The notes under the pieces were generated by a model, which was not told the origin of the DNA, made no database searches, and worked only from the letters and a program-made list of their open reading frames with translations. DNA of 61,892 bases from an uncultured Ruminobacter sp. (GTDB taxonomy: Bacteria; Pseudomonadota; Gammaproteobacteria; Enterobacterales; Succinivibrionaceae). Location of the stretch: positions 1 to 61,892 of the forward strand of contig CACYPY010000001.1 in the NCBI GenBank assembly GCA_902776415.1, written 5' to 3'. Position numbers and translations under genes: made by a program. Each line of letters begins with the position of its first letter. Within the stretch, counting starts at the first letter, position 1. Shown piece by piece: positions 27,954 to 38,123 of the stretch.

Positions 27954-29261
27954 CTATTTTCCGGAAAGCTCCCGGGCCGGTCTGATTCCGGAAGCCATCA
28001 CAGCGGGAATCACCGTGGCCGCAAAGCTCATGAATACTGCAATTCCGGCCACGGCAGCCGCATCCCTCCAGTGAAACTCCGTGGGTACAAAACCGATAAA
28101 ATACACATTCTGATTCAGCACATGGAATCCGAACAGCGATTCCAGTCCTGAGACGATCTCCGAAAGGTATATCGCCGCGGGAATACCCAGGGCAATGCCG
28201 GCGGCAGCTCCGGCGCAGCCGCTTATCGCCCCCTGCACCGCAAAGGTCTGGATCACCGCCATTCTGGAATATCCCATAGACAGCAGAATGGCCACCTCGG
28301 AACGCTTGTCGTTTATGGCCATTATCAGACTGGACACGATATTGAAGCAGGCCACGGAAATCACCAGGAACAGCGCCAGATAAAGGATGGATCTTATCAT
28401 CTGAATATCATTGTAAAGCCGCCCCTGCACGGACATCCAGCTCCGGACATACAACGATGAGGCGGAGGTCCGATCCGCAAGATACCGGGCTCCTTCAAGA
28501 CATTCCGTTCCGGCCTCGAAAATATTCGCGGTTCTGTAGGCAATGTTGTTGGCGGAGTCCTCCGAAAGACCGAGAATTTTTCTGGCAGCGGTGATGTCCA
28601 TGAACGCCACGGCGGCATCCAGCTGCCCCCCGATTTCCAGAATCCCCGCCACCCGGAACGGTGCCGAAGCAGGAGCCTCCGGTCCGTTTTTGCTCCTGGT
28701 CCCGGCGGTGTTGTGTCCCGCCGTCATAAAATCCACGTTATCGCCGATCTTAACCCCCAGCTTCCGGGCAATCCGGCTTCCCAGCACAATCCCGGACTTT
28801 TTATCACCAGACTCCGCTCCGGGATCTCCGCTTCCGGATTCCAGAAAGCTGCCTTCCCTGATGAAAGGGCTCAGTCTGAGCACCCTGAGCTCCTGATCCG
28901 GATTTACGGCACGAACCTGCACCCCCTTGTAAATGCCGTTATAGGAAACCAGTCCGTTAATGACAATTTCCGGACTGGCCGCCTCCACCGCGGGACTCCC
29001 TTCCAGAATGGCGGCCTTTTCAGAAGCGTTCAGGATATATTCCCCCTCGGCAGGATAGATTTCCGCCGCCGGAATAACACCCAGAACCCGGTACCGGAGC
29101 TCTCTCTCAAATCCGTTCATGGCGGAAAGACCCACCAGAACGGCAATAACCCCGATGGCCACGCCGATACCGGAAGCCCTGCTGATAAAGCCTGACATCA
29201 TGGTCTTTCTTCCGGAGGAGGAGAATCTGAACCCGATTAAGGCAGGAAGCAGCTTGTTCAT
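27954..29261 (-). CDS. lolE: Lipoprotein-releasing ABC transporter permease LolE
   Basis: A 435-residue permease that with LolC and LolD releases outer-membrane lipoproteins from the inner membrane to LolA. There is one N-terminal helix (GVAIGVIAVLVGLSAMNGFERELR), a periplasmic MacB-like domain to about residue 285, and three C-terminal helices starting near SILYLALFLVISVACFNIVSSLIMAI. It is assigned LolE rather than LolC by position in lolC-lolD-lolE and by length. An insertion near residue 150-160 (SGSGDPGAESGDKKSG) is flexible. The ATG lies one base after the lolD stop. Confidence 0.9.
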   Translation of the reverse strand: MNKLLPALIGFRFSSSGRKTMMSGFISRASGIGVAIGVIAVLVGLSAMNGFERELRYRVLGVIPAAEIYPAEGEYILNASEKAAILEGSPAVEAASPEIVINGLVSYNGIYKGVQVRAVNPDQELRVLRLSPFIREGSFLESGSGDPGAESGDKKSGIVLGSRIARKLGVKIGDNVDFMTAGHNTAGTRSKNGPEAPASAPFRVAGILEIGGQLDAAVAFMDITAARKILGLSEDSANNIAYRTANIFEAGTECLEGARYLADRTSASSLYVRSWMSVQGRLYNDIQMIRSILYLALFLVISVACFNIVSSLIMAINDKRSEVAILLSMGYSRMAVIQTFAVQGAISGCAGAAAGIALGIPAAIYLSEIVSGLESLFGFHVLNQNVYFIGFVPTEFHWRDAAAVAGIAVFMSFAATVIPAVMASGIRPARELSGK

Positions 29262-29262
29262 A

Positions 29263-30021
29263 TCACTGAATAACCCCGTCTCTCATGGTCAGCACTCTTT
29301 CAAAGCGGGAAGCCAAATCCCGGTCATGGGTCACCACCATCATGGCGCAACCGGATTCCTCCCTGAGCTCCAGAAGCAGATCGAAAACACTGCCGGCGCT
29401 CCTGTGATCCAGATTTCCGGTAGGCTCGTCGGCCAGAAGGAGGTCCGGTCTGTTCACAATGGCCCTGGCAATGGCCACCCGCTGTCTTTCTCCTCCTGAA
29501 AGCTCGGAGCTCCGGTGATACATACGATCCTTAAGTCCCACCCGTTCCAAAAGCACGGTGACTCTCTCGGTGATCTCGTTCCGCGACACCCCGGCAATGA
29601 GAAGAGGCATGGCCACATTTTCAAATGCCGAAAAATCAGCCAGAAGATGATGAAACTGATACACAAAGCCCAGATGCCGGTTTCTGAAGGATGACAGCGC
29701 GGCCTGATTCATCCGGAACAGATCCTGTCCCCGGAACAGCACCCTTCCCGAGGTGGGGGCGTCAAGAGTTCCCAGAATATGAAGAAGCGTGCTCTTGCCT
29801 GATCCGGAGGCTCCCACCACCGCAGTCATTTCATTGGCGTCAAGGCTGAAATCCACTCCCCGAAGCACACTGGTCTCAATGTCGCCTTCCCGATACACCC
29901 TGGTAAGCGCGGTAACCTCCAAAAGCTTTTTACTGTCCATTCTGACCGATTCCTCTGTCCCGCTGTTTTCACTGATCATGCTGTTTCCGCCGTTTCTGCC
30001 ATTGCCCTGCTGACTATTCAT
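29263..30021 (-). CDS. lolD: Lipoprotein-releasing ABC transporter ATPase LolD
   Basis: A 252-residue ATPase with Walker [11 protein letters not shown]-loop [23 protein letters not shown] (the LolD-type segment), signature [14 protein letters not shown], Walker [13 protein letters not shown] and the switch His in VVTHD. The ATG at 30021 overlaps the lolC stop by eight bases. The family N-terminus ([16 protein letters not shown]) begins 27 residues later at an ATG at 29940 preceded by GAGGAA, which is an alternative start. The extra residues are polar and of no known role. Confidence 0.95.
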   Translation of the reverse strand: MNSQQGNGRNGGNSMISENSGTEESVRMDSKKLLEVTALTRVYREGDIETSVLRGVDFSLDANEMTAVVGASGSGKSTLLHILGTLDAPTSGRVLFRGQDLFRMNQAALSSFRNRHLGFVYQFHHLLADFSAFENVAMPLLIAGVSRNEITERVTVLLERVGLKDRMYHRSSELSGGERQRVAIARAIVNRPDLLLADEPTGNLDHRSAGSVFDLLLELREESGCAMMVVTHDRDLASRFERVLTMRDGVIQ

Positions 30022-31252
30022 ATCTCAGGAACTCCACCGGACGGGTACGGGAAGCCCGGAATGCCGGATAAAGAGTTACCAGAAAACTCATCATAACCGC
30101 ACTCATGGCAATAATCAGCACGGAAAAGGTATCCACACGCACCGGAATGCCCGCCATGGCCCAGAAATATTTGTATAATCCGGTGAGCCGAAGCGTGGCG
30201 CCGATATGGGTTGCCAGAAATATGCCGAGTCCGGTGCCCAGGCAGGTACCGATAATGCCGGACACCGCCCCCTCAACCACGAAAATCCCCATGATGGTTC
30301 GGGATGTCATGCCCATGGTTCTCAGAATGGCGATTTCCTGAAGTTTACCGGCCACCACCATGATAAGAGCGGAAAGCATGTTGAAGCCCGCCACGACTAC
30401 AATCAGGGCCAGCATCAGGGTCATCATGAACTTTTCCATGGCGACGCTCTGAAAAAACTCCCCCTCGGTTTCACGCCAGTCGGCGGCGATTTTAAACCCC
30501 AGACTCTCGGCATCCTGACGCACCCGTCCCACCTCGTAGGGATCGCTCAGCCACAGACGGAACCCTGAAACGGAATCCCGGGGATACCTGACAAGCTTCC
30601 TGACATCCTCCATGTTTGCCAGAATCATGGCTGCGCCGTCCGAGGAGGATACACCCAGATTGTAAACACCGGAAACCGTGAAAAGCCGCTGCACCGGTTC
30701 CCGTCCGAACGGTGTATGGCGCACTCCCGAGGTGGATATAATCCGAACCCTATCCCCGGGCAATACAGAAAGTCCATTGGCCAGCTGTGAGCCCATAATC
30801 ACCTCGAAGCTCCGGGGTTCCAGACTGGAAAACGCCTCGGATCCGGCATCGATGCGCAACATGTCATGAACCGGGTACTTATCCGGAGAAATACCGTAAA
30901 GTCTGGCGCCGGTCAGGGTGTTTTCCCCCTGAATCAGCACTTCCTCGGAAATTTCAGGCATGGCGGCAGTTACTCCGGTGATGCCAAGCACCCCGCTCAT
31001 GTCGGCATTTTCGGAAATGGTTCCGGAAGGGCCGGTAATCACCAGGTGCGGCACCTCGGAAAGCACGCGCTCCTTGAGGTCCCCCTCCAGACCGTTCATT
31101 ACCGAGACCACAATGATGAGAGCCGCCACCCCCAGCATGATTCCCAGCATGGAAAAAAAGGCAATTACGGACGCAAAGCGGTGCCGTCCCGACGAAAACG
31201 CATAGCTGAGACCTATTGAAAGGAAAATAGGACTGTAGATCTTTCTTTTCAC
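30014..31252 (-). CDS. lolC: Lipoprotein-releasing ABC transporter permease LolC
   Basis: A 412-residue permease with the family N-terminus PIFLSIGLSYAFSSGRHRFASVIAFFSMLGIMLGVAALIIVVSVMNGLE, a periplasmic domain, and three C-terminal helices from about residue 270. It ends in [13 protein letters not shown], matching the LolC end ASRVDPARVLSYE. The start is GTG at 31252. A PilZ-like gene lies 280 bases upstream on the same strand. Confidence 0.93.
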   Translation of the reverse strand: MKRKIYSPIFLSIGLSYAFSSGRHRFASVIAFFSMLGIMLGVAALIIVVSVMNGLEGDLKERVLSEVPHLVITGPSGTISENADMSGVLGITGVTAAMPEISEEVLIQGENTLTGARLYGISPDKYPVHDMLRIDAGSEAFSSLEPRSFEVIMGSQLANGLSVLPGDRVRIISTSGVRHTPFGREPVQRLFTVSGVYNLGVSSSDGAAMILANMEDVRKLVRYPRDSVSGFRLWLSDPYEVGRVRQDAESLGFKIAADWRETEGEFFQSVAMEKFMMTLMLALIVVVAGFNMLSALIMVVAGKLQEIAILRTMGMTSRTIMGIFVVEGAVSGIIGTCLGTGLGIFLATHIGATLRLTGLYKYFWAMAGIPVRVDTFSVLIIAMSAVMMSFLVTLYPAFRASRTRPVEFLRYE

Positions 31253-31532
31253 AAGAGACCTGCCTTAAAAATCCTGCCGCGGCAAAACAGGGAATCGCAA
31301 CAATCCCCGGCGCTATTCCCTGTCCGGGGTCCGGCCCGATGCCGGATTATTTCCCGCAGTCAGAATTACCGAAAAGCAAATAACGAAAGATTATAACTGA
31401 ATTCCCCGCCGGAGTCGTTTTCCCGGCGAAATAAGAGTTAAAAAATGCGGGGGCGGCACAGAGAGATGCTCCTGTTTCCGAAAACTCCGCAGGGATATTT
31501 ACCTCCTGACACTGATATTGCCGGTACCGGTG

Positions 31533-32141
31533 TCAGCACGGTTTCCGCTGCCGATCTTCCTGCTCCCGGACCCGGGCATCGCTGCGCTTTCTTAAAAAGT
31601 CCCGTTCCCGGGCAAACACCATCTCCACAATGGCATCCTCATCCTCCGGACGCAACCTTGTAAAGGAGAAATGCCGGACTGTTCCGCTCTCCGCGGCCTC
31701 ATCCAGTACCGCATAGGCATAAACGGCATTCCCCTGCTCCGGGAAATACAGTCTGACCCGGTAGTAATCTCCCGGATTTCCGGGAAAACTGTTCCCGAAC
31801 ACCCTTTCAAGCTCTGATTCGGAAATTCCGAAACCGCTCCCGCCGAAGGAGCAGGTACGGAGAAGATTTCTTCCGGATATCATTTCCTGAACAAGAAGCC
31901 TTTCCAGACGGAGAATCTCCTCCCTCTGGAGGAGCACCAGTTCCAAAAGCGCCTCGAAATGCTTTCCCTCGGCCGCAATTTCCCGGGAACACCGCCCCGC
32001 CAGATCCGGAAAACGCCCCCTGAGCCGGAAAAAATCCGGGACCTCCTGATCCAGACTTACAGCATCCGGAACGGTACCGGCATCCGGAATAAATTCCAGT
32101 TCTGCCGAAATGCTTAACGGTATTTCATGAAGCTGTCCCAT
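31533..32141 (-). CDS. PilZ-like domain protein (possible c-di-GMP effector)
   Basis: A 202-residue soluble protein. Residues 60-90 form a helix (FEALLELVLLQREEILRLERLL). Residues 95-180 have a PilZ-like pattern: CSFGGSGFGIS in the place of the D/NxSxxG motif, then YYRVRLYFPEQGNAVYAYAVLDEAA, VRHFSFTRLRPEDEDAIVEMVFARERDFLRKRSDAR. The family's upstream RxxxR motif is not obvious; RGRFPDLAGR at about 41-50 is the nearest Arg cluster. c-di-GMP binding is therefore uncertain. AAAGGAG lies seven bases before the ATG. Two c-di-GMP-related proteins elsewhere in the window make a signalling role plausible. Confidence 0.5.
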   Translation of the reverse strand: MGQLHEIPLSISAELEFIPDAGTVPDAVSLDQEVPDFFRLRGRFPDLAGRCSREIAAEGKHFEALLELVLLQREEILRLERLLVQEMISGRNLLRTCSFGGSGFGISESELERVFGNSFPGNPGDYYRVRLYFPEQGNAVYAYAVLDEAAESGTVRHFSFTRLRPEDEDAIVEMVFARERDFLRKRSDARVREQEDRQRKPC

Positions 32142-32810
32142 GGCATCTCCTTTGTTGATTCTGCCGTACCTTTCCGATATTCCGGTACATCCGGGTATCC
32201 CGGCATCACGCCACCCCGACCGGCACGCCCGCCATTATATCAAATCCCCCGAAGCCGCCGCCCGGACCTCCCTCCGGGAAACCGGATTCGGGAGCGAAAC
32301 CGCAATCTTCCGGTATCCGAAAAAGCATACCCGGGCGTGAACTCCGAACGCCGGAACGCTTAATTTTAATTCTATTTTCAGAAGACAAAGTGTAAAATAC
32401 AGCACCGGGCCGGGAGATTAACAAAGCGACACTGCCTGAGGAACTCCCCGGGCACTCCTGACCGGCAAGTCAGGGCATGCGCATTACAGCACATTGCAGC
32501 TTTTAGTGTCCGAACTGGGACAGGGCTCTTAGTGCAAACCGGCCAATAAGTGTACAATACCGGACGCGGAGCAGGATCCCGGCAATAATTGATGTCCGCC
32601 CCGAATCCTCTCCGGAAATCCCCCGCAATCCTGCCGCGCGGAGGAGTCCCTTATCCCGGCCGGAAGGAAAATCTCCGGACAGGAAAAGAGACGGATAATT
32701 GTCAGCATAATGACAGGCAGGGTATCGTCAGGATATCACCACGGGTCGGTTTCGGCTCCCTGGTAAATCCATAACGGTTCTCTATTGTTTTTTGCAAAGG
32801 AGTTTTATAA
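32142..32810. other. Long 5' region of gltA
   Basis: About 670 bases between the PilZ-like gene and gltA contain no credible gene. A possible promoter is TTAGTG-N18-TACAAT at 32529-32558, which would give a leader of roughly 245 bases. Several CCGG-rich words but no recognisable riboswitch were seen. Confidence 0.45.
32529..32558 (+). promoter_or_regulatory. Candidate gltA promoter
   Basis: TTAGTG and TACAAT with an 18-base spacer, 253 bases before the gltA ATG. It is the best sigma70-like match seen in the gap. Confidence 0.35.
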
Positions 32811-34136
32811 ATGTCTGATACTGCTCAGAAGACAGCCATTCTTTCCATACCGGGTATGGATCCCATAGAGCTGCCCATACTGAAAGGAACTCTCGGTCCT
32901 GAAGTTATTGATATAAGAGCTCTCGGATCTCATGGATACTTTACCTATGATCCCGGCTTTGTCTCTACAGCATCATGCAAATCCCACATTACTTTCATCG
33001 ACGGTGCCCGGGGCGTGCTCCTCTACCGGGGCTATCCCATTGATCAGCTGGCCACCCAGTGCGACTATCTTCAGGTATGCTACCTCCTGCTGAACGGGGA
33101 TCTTCCGGACAGCGAGCAGTACCGGGAATTCCGGCACCGTATTACTCACCACACCCTGGTGCATGAACAGATCAACTCTCTATTCAAGGCCTTCCGCCGC
33201 GATTCCCACCCGATGGCCATCATGTGCGGCATTGCCGGGGCGCTTTCCGCGTTCTATCATGACTCCCTTGACATTTATGATCCGGAGCAGAGAGAACTGA
33301 CTGCCATGCGCCTTATCGCCAAGATGCCGACTCTGGCGGCCATGTCCTACAAATACTCCATCGGACAGCCGTTCATGTTCCCGAAGAACTCCCTGAGCTA
33401 TGCCGGGAACTTCCTGAACATGATGTTCGCCACCCCGTGCGAGGACTACGAGGTTAATCCGGTAATCGAAAGAGCTCTGGATCGGATCTTCATTCTTCAC
33501 GCCGACCACGAACAGAATGCCTCCACTTCCTCTGTGCGCATTGCCGGTTCCTCAGGTGCCAATCCTTACGCCTGTATCGCTGCCGGACTGGCTTCCCTGT
33601 GGGGCCCCGCCCACGGCGGCGCCAACGAAGCCTGTCTCCGCATGCTGGAGCGTATCGGCACCGTTGAACGCATCCCGCAGTACATCGCCAAGGCCAAAGA
33701 CAAGAACGATCCGTTCCGCCTCATGGGCTTCGGCCACCGGGTTTACAAGAACTACGACCCACGTGCCAAAGTGATGCGGCAGACCTGCCACGAGGTTCTG
33801 AACGAACTTCATATCACCAACCACCCGCTCCTGGATGTAGCCATGAAGCTGGAGGAAATCGCTCTTCACGACGATTATTTCATCGAGCACAAGCTGTATC
33901 CGAACGTGGATTTCTACTCCGGAATCGTGCTGAATGCCATCGGCATACCCACCAACATGTTTACCGTAATCTTCGCACTGGCCCGTACCGTAGGCTGGAT
34001 CAGCCACTGGATCGAAATGAACGAGGATCCTGCTTCCCGTATCGGAAGACCCCGTCAGATCTATATCGGCGAAGCGGAAAGAGAGGTTAAGCCGCTGGAT
34101 GAAAGACAGAAGTGCGTTGTCTGCCATCCCGCGTAA
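32811..34136 (+). CDS. gltA: Citrate synthase, type II hexameric form
   Basis: A 441-residue enzyme that condenses oxaloacetate and acetyl-CoA. The active-site residues are in PAHGGANEA (His), [14 protein letters not shown] (His) and NVDFYSG (Asp). The N-terminal beta-rich domain of about 50 residues and the length resemble the NADH-regulated E. coli enzyme. The C-terminus is unusual: instead of a short basic end it reads [12 protein letters not shown], creating a CxxCH motif. AAAGGAG lies ten bases before the ATG. A terminator follows. Confidence 0.97.
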   Translation: MSDTAQKTAILSIPGMDPIELPILKGTLGPEVIDIRALGSHGYFTYDPGFVSTASCKSHITFIDGARGVLLYRGYPIDQLATQCDYLQVCYLLLNGDLPDSEQYREFRHRITHHTLVHEQINSLFKAFRRDSHPMAIMCGIAGALSAFYHDSLDIYDPEQRELTAMRLIAKMPTLAAMSYKYSIGQPFMFPKNSLSYAGNFLNMMFATPCEDYEVNPVIERALDRIFILHADHEQNASTSSVRIAGSSGANPYACIAAGLASLWGPAHGGANEACLRMLERIGTVERIPQYIAKAKDKNDPFRLMGFGHRVYKNYDPRAKVMRQTCHEVLNELHITNHPLLDVAMKLEEIALHDDYFIEHKLYPNVDFYSGIVLNAIGIPTNMFTVIFALARTVGWISHWIEMNEDPASRIGRPRQIYIGEAEREVKPLDERQKCVVCHPA

Positions 34137-34166
34137 ATGATGGCCGTTAAGGCTTCATAAAACCAG

Positions 34167-34200
34167 AAAAGGGCCGGAGCAAAAACTCGGGCCCTTTTTT
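34167..34200 (+). terminator. Terminator after gltA
   Basis: AAGGGCC and GGCCCTT pair with an inner GAG/CTC around a short A-rich loop and are followed by a T-run, 30 bases past the stop. Confidence 0.88.
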
Positions 34201-34235
34201 GGGACATCAGCCAAAGTTTCGGAAAGAGGAAATTC

Positions 34236-34281
34236 AAAAAATCCCCGCCCGGCATTACGTTATCGATGGCCGGACGGGGAT
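34236..34281 (-). terminator. Terminator of the LtaS-like gene
   Basis: On the minus strand ATCCCCGTCCGGC pairs with GCCGGGCGGGGAT over 13 positions with one mismatch-like wobble, followed by six T. Confidence 0.88.
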
Positions 34282-34353
34282 CTCCAAGAAAACCTCAAAC
34301 TGTCAGAAGCTCTCTCAGCCCTGAATGTCCTCTTCGGGTACCGGAGGTGCCTT

Positions 34354-36612
34354 CTATTCGGGAGCTTCCGAAGCAGGAGCTATCTCTTCGGAAATTACGG
34401 ATTCAGGTGCCGCATCCTCTGCCGCGGCATCCTCGTCGGAAGCATGCATGGCGGACAGTGAAGACTGTACAGATTTTCCGGGCTTCCTTACCCTGTTAAG
34501 ATCATTCAGCCACTTCTCGGTTTCCTCCTGATTCTGCACCTGGAAGAAGAACAGATCCTCCTGAAGCTTCCGGTAAGCATGCAGCTTATCGCAGCGATGC
34601 GTGTTCACATCATTGGAGACCGCAATATATTGTTCCATAAGACCTATGGATGAAAAGCTGTACCCGGTATTGTTGCTGAGAACACAGGCATATTTGCCGG
34701 AGGCCGGCACTCCCATGTCCCGGTTAAAGGCAAAGCTGAACTTGCAGTTCTTGCTGCTCTGAAGCATATCACAGCCCAGGGTGTAAATATCCCTGCCTGC
34801 CAGGGAATGCGCCATCAGAGTCGGCATAATATCCTTGTGTGAACCCCAGCGGTCGGGAACATAGATATCCCGGGAAAGCTTATAGTCATCCGGAAGGTGC
34901 AGATAAAAGGGAACCATATATCCCAGCACTGACTCCACCGGATGCCGGCTGTAGCCGATACCCCGAAGGTTGTGATCTCCGGTGGCAGCAATAATGGTAC
35001 GGGGTCCCAGTGCCTCATCATCCTTAATCCTGGTAATAAACTTCCCCAGCTCGTTAAGAGCATACTTGTAGGTCCCGAAAATCACCTCGGTGTTCGTATA
35101 CGGGAAACGTCCCCGCACATCAGGTGTCAGAGTCGGCGGCAGGATGCCGGAATTTTCCGGAATACGATAGGGAGGATGATTGGTAACGCTCAGAATTACC
35201 ATAAACATGGGGCGGGGCTTTCCTGCGGAATCTGTGCTCCGATCCTTACTGAGAACACTGAACGCCTTGTCAAAGGTATAGCTGTCATCTACACCCCAGG
35301 TACCAAAAGTGGCATTCGGGTAATCCTCCAGAAGACTTGCCTCGTCAATAACCCGATCCACCCCCTGTTTCCTTAGGAAATTACCTATATTGCGCCAGCT
35401 TTGGGAGCCGCCGGTAACAAAAACAATCTCATAGCCAGCCTGCTTGTAATGCTCGATAAAGCTGGTAATAAACCGATCACCGGAATAGGAGGCCGTGGAC
35501 AAAGAAGGCGAAGGCACTCCGAACAGGAGTCTGGACATGCTGTCCATGGTACCATTGCCGCCGGACAGAAAATTCAGCCAGAAATAATCCCCAGATTCCC
35601 CTTTTATATGGGAAGCCATTTCACCCACAGGATTCCACTTCCCGGTACTGGTGATCATTATATGCCGGCCCCAGCTCTCCATAACAGCCAGTACAATATC
35701 CGGAGGATTGCCAGCAATATAATCAGCACGAGGAAGAGTTTCCTTAAAATTCTTAAATGGTTCAAGAGTATTGATCTCCGCTATTCCCGACTTTCTGAAA
35801 TCCAAAGCCAGATCCTCAAACTGCACCCGGGGAATTTCATCCTGCTTCAGATACCATTTCCAGGCCCAGTAAAAGTTTATCGGTCCGTTACTGACTCCCA
35901 TATTAACAAGAGCGCTCCGGGACACGGCCGTATGCTCCATGCGAAGCGGCAGTGTTCCCAGGGATCCCCGGAGAAAGAATCCATAAAGAACAAGACAGAT
36001 CACGGTTCCGGTAGCCAGAAGCGGCACTCCCATTCTGACATGACCAACGGTATTCCGAAGCTTCATGTAAAGCCAGGGATGAAGCCAGTGAATAAGAAGC
36101 GCGCTGGTAAGCAGGAAGACCGCAAAGCCACCCAGTCCCCAGTACACCGGATAATCCTCGACAAGGGTATTTATCACGGCCTTGGGCGATTCATCGCCGA
36201 AGGAAAATATAAAGGCATCAATAGGGCGATCGTAGGTCCTGAAATAGAAATAGTTCACTACCGTAAGCGCCGCCAGACAGCCCTGAGCCAGGAAATCGAA
36301 TACCCAGAATAATTTCTGATAAAGGTCCGCTGCGGTTCTTCTGAAACAGAAAAGAGCCAGCACCGCTGCCGGAAGATACACAAAGGCAATGGCCTTCAGA
36401 TCAAAAAGCAGCCCCACCCGGAAAAAGGCAAACTTTTCAGATGCGGACAAAACGTTAAATCCGGTTCCCATAAAATCCCTTATGAGAAAAAACCGTCCTG
36501 TCCACAGCACCAGAAGACCAATCAGGAACCCCAGAAAAAACCTGACTACCAGAAAGCGCATAAACTTGCGGTAACTGATTTTGCTGTGGTCACAAAAACC
36601 GAAAAGACCCAA
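34354..36612 (-). CDS. LTA synthase-family membrane sulfatase/phosphotransferase
   Basis: A 752-residue inner-membrane enzyme of the alkaline phosphatase superfamily. Five hydrophobic segments occupy residues 15-210, followed by a large periplasmic domain. Catalytic-site signatures are VLAVMESWG near 307 (metal-binding Glu), GNGTMDS near 352 (nucleophile Thr) and AATGDHN near 543 (Asp and His). Gammaproteobacterial members of this group add phosphoethanolamine or phosphoglycerol to envelope glycans or have unknown substrates. The C-terminal 40 residues are Ala/Glu/Ser-rich. The start is TTG at 36612, supported by AAGGGAGG five bases upstream. Confidence 0.85.
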   Translation of the reverse strand: MGLFGFCDHSKISYRKFMRFLVVRFFLGFLIGLLVLWTGRFFLIRDFMGTGFNVLSASEKFAFFRVGLLFDLKAIAFVYLPAAVLALFCFRRTAADLYQKLFWVFDFLAQGCLAALTVVNYFYFRTYDRPIDAFIFSFGDESPKAVINTLVEDYPVYWGLGGFAVFLLTSALLIHWLHPWLYMKLRNTVGHVRMGVPLLATGTVICLVLYGFFLRGSLGTLPLRMEHTAVSRSALVNMGVSNGPINFYWAWKWYLKQDEIPRVQFEDLALDFRKSGIAEINTLEPFKNFKETLPRADYIAGNPPDIVLAVMESWGRHIMITSTGKWNPVGEMASHIKGESGDYFWLNFLSGGNGTMDSMSRLLFGVPSPSLSTASYSGDRFITSFIEHYKQAGYEIVFVTGGSQSWRNIGNFLRKQGVDRVIDEASLLEDYPNATFGTWGVDDSYTFDKAFSVLSKDRSTDSAGKPRPMFMVILSVTNHPPYRIPENSGILPPTLTPDVRGRFPYTNTEVIFGTYKYALNELGKFITRIKDDEALGPRTIIAATGDHNLRGIGYSRHPVESVLGYMVPFYLHLPDDYKLSRDIYVPDRWGSHKDIMPTLMAHSLAGRDIYTLGCDMLQSSKNCKFSFAFNRDMGVPASGKYACVLSNNTGYSFSSIGLMEQYIAVSNDVNTHRCDKLHAYRKLQEDLFFFQVQNQEETEKWLNDLNRVRKPGKSVQSSLSAMHASDEDAAAEDAAPESVISEEIAPASEAPE

Positions 36613-36959
36613 GGGAACCTCCCTTCTTCATCATATGGAATGAGTATCTGTCAACACTGATCATACAATATTTGCCACTTCATACAAACGGAAGCTGTCT
36701 GATATGTGAGTCACAAAAAACAATATTACAAAACAGCGACACCGGGCATGATGCCCATTACATACACATTCATACTATCGAGACCATTCAGGCATCATGT
36801 CGCTGAAGTTTTCCACTGCCAGCCGCCTCCTGAATCCAAAAACATGACCGGACCTGAATCCGCGCCACGAAAAAGGGAAGCATTGCTGCTTCCCATGCCG
36901 TTATTGACTTCTCAAAAAGGACCCGGACTATGAAAAAAACACCGGATCCGGTTTCGAAA
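36613..36959. other. Intergenic region between fbaA and the LtaS-like gene
   Basis: Both flanking genes are on the minus strand. The region holds the fbaA terminator at 36870-36894 and presumably the promoter of the LtaS-like gene near 36640-36720. No gene was seen. Confidence 0.5.
36870..36894 (-). terminator. Terminator of tkt-pgk-fbaA side (after fbaA)
   Basis: On the minus strand GGGAAGCA and TGCTTCCC pair around GCAA and are followed by five T, about 65 bases after the fbaA stop. Confidence 0.85.
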
Positions 36960-38042
36960 TTACAGAGAGTTCTTGGAGCCCAGCTCTTCGAAGGCTTCCT
37001 GGAGACGGGCAATCATGCCTTCCTGACCCTTTCTGAGCCATACACGAGGGTCATAGTACTTCTTGTTGGGAGCGTGTTCGCCCTCAGGGTTGCCAAGCTG
37101 CCCCTGGAGGTAGGCTTCCTTGTCCTTGTAGTACTGGAGAACGCCATTCCAAGTGGCCCACTGGGTATCGGTATCGATATTCATCTTAACAACACCGTAG
37201 CTTACTGCATCACGGATATCCTGGGCTGCAGAGCCGGAACCGCCGTGGAATACGAAGCTTAAAGGCTTGGAGCCGGCAGGGAGACCCAGCTTTTCGGCCA
37301 CGTAGGCCTGGGAATCACGAAGAATGGTGGGCTTCAGCTTAACGTTGCCGGCCTGGTATACCCCGTGAACATTGCCGAAGGAAGCGGCAATGGTGAAGTT
37401 AGGGCTGATCTTGCTCAGACGCTCGTAAGCATAGTAAACGTCCTTGGGCTGGGTATAGAGGGCGGACTCATCCTTGCCGGAGTTGTCAACGCCATCTTCC
37501 TCACCGCCGGTGCAGCCCAGTTCAAGCTCGAGAGTCATGTCGATCTTGGCCATACGCTCCAGGTACTTGCAGCAAAGGTCAACGTTATCCTCAAGAGACT
37601 CTTCGGAAAGGTCAATCATGTGAGAAGAGAACAGCGGCACGCCGTGCTCTGCATAGTACTTCTCACCGGCATCCAGGAGTCCGTCAATCCACGGAAGCAG
37701 TTTCTTGGCGCAGTGGTCGGTGTGCATGATTACAGGAACACCATAGTATTCGGCAACGTTGCGGGCATGAAGAGCGGCGGAAATGGAGCCAAGAACCTGA
37801 GCCTGCTGGCCTTCCAGCTTGAGGCCCTTACCGGCGATAAACTGAGCACCGCCGTTGGAAATCTGAACGATGACCGGAGCTTTGGCGGTACGGGCTGCTT
37901 CAATTACGGCATTGATGGAATCGGTACCAACACAGTTAACAGCGGGAATGGCAAAACCGTTCTCTCTGGCAACTTCAAAAACCTTGTTCAAATCCTTTCC
38001 GGCAACTACACCAGGCTTAACAACATCTAAAATCTTAGTCAT
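36960..38042 (-). CDS. fbaA: Fructose-bisphosphate aldolase, class II
   Basis: A 360-residue zinc-dependent aldolase that interconverts fructose-1,6-bisphosphate with dihydroxyacetone phosphate and glyceraldehyde-3-phosphate. Zinc and substrate ligands are seen in IMHTDHCAKK, LELELGCTGGEEDG, FGNVHGVYQAGNV, FHGGSGS and KMNIDTDTQWA. Length and sequence are close to the E. coli class II enzyme (359). It lies 81 bases after pgk, with a perfect hairpin in the spacer. The Shine-Dalgarno site is weak. Confidence 0.98.
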   Translation of the reverse strand: MTKILDVVKPGVVAGKDLNKVFEVARENGFAIPAVNCVGTDSINAVIEAARTAKAPVIVQISNGGAQFIAGKGLKLEGQQAQVLGSISAALHARNVAEYYGVPVIMHTDHCAKKLLPWIDGLLDAGEKYYAEHGVPLFSSHMIDLSEESLEDNVDLCCKYLERMAKIDMTLELELGCTGGEEDGVDNSGKDESALYTQPKDVYYAYERLSKISPNFTIAASFGNVHGVYQAGNVKLKPTILRDSQAYVAEKLGLPAGSKPLSFVFHGGSGSAAQDIRDAVSYGVVKMNIDTDTQWATWNGVLQYYKDKEAYLQGQLGNPEGEHAPNKKYYDPRVWLRKGQEGMIARLQEAFEELGSKNSL

Positions 38043-38084
38043 TTCGACATTTTCCCAAAAATTGATAAAGAAACTTAAAAGAAG

Positions 38085-38104
38085 CGGGAGGATAAATCCT
38101 CCCG
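38085..38104 (-). terminator. Hairpin in the pgk-fbaA spacer (attenuator or processing signal)
   Basis: A perfect nine-pair stem CGGGAGGAT / ATCCTCCCG with a two-base loop begins 20 bases after the pgk stop. The bases after it are CTTCTTTT, a poor T-run, so partial termination or transcript stabilisation are both possible. Confidence 0.5.
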
Positions 38105-38123
38105 TGGAACTGCATTACAAAAA

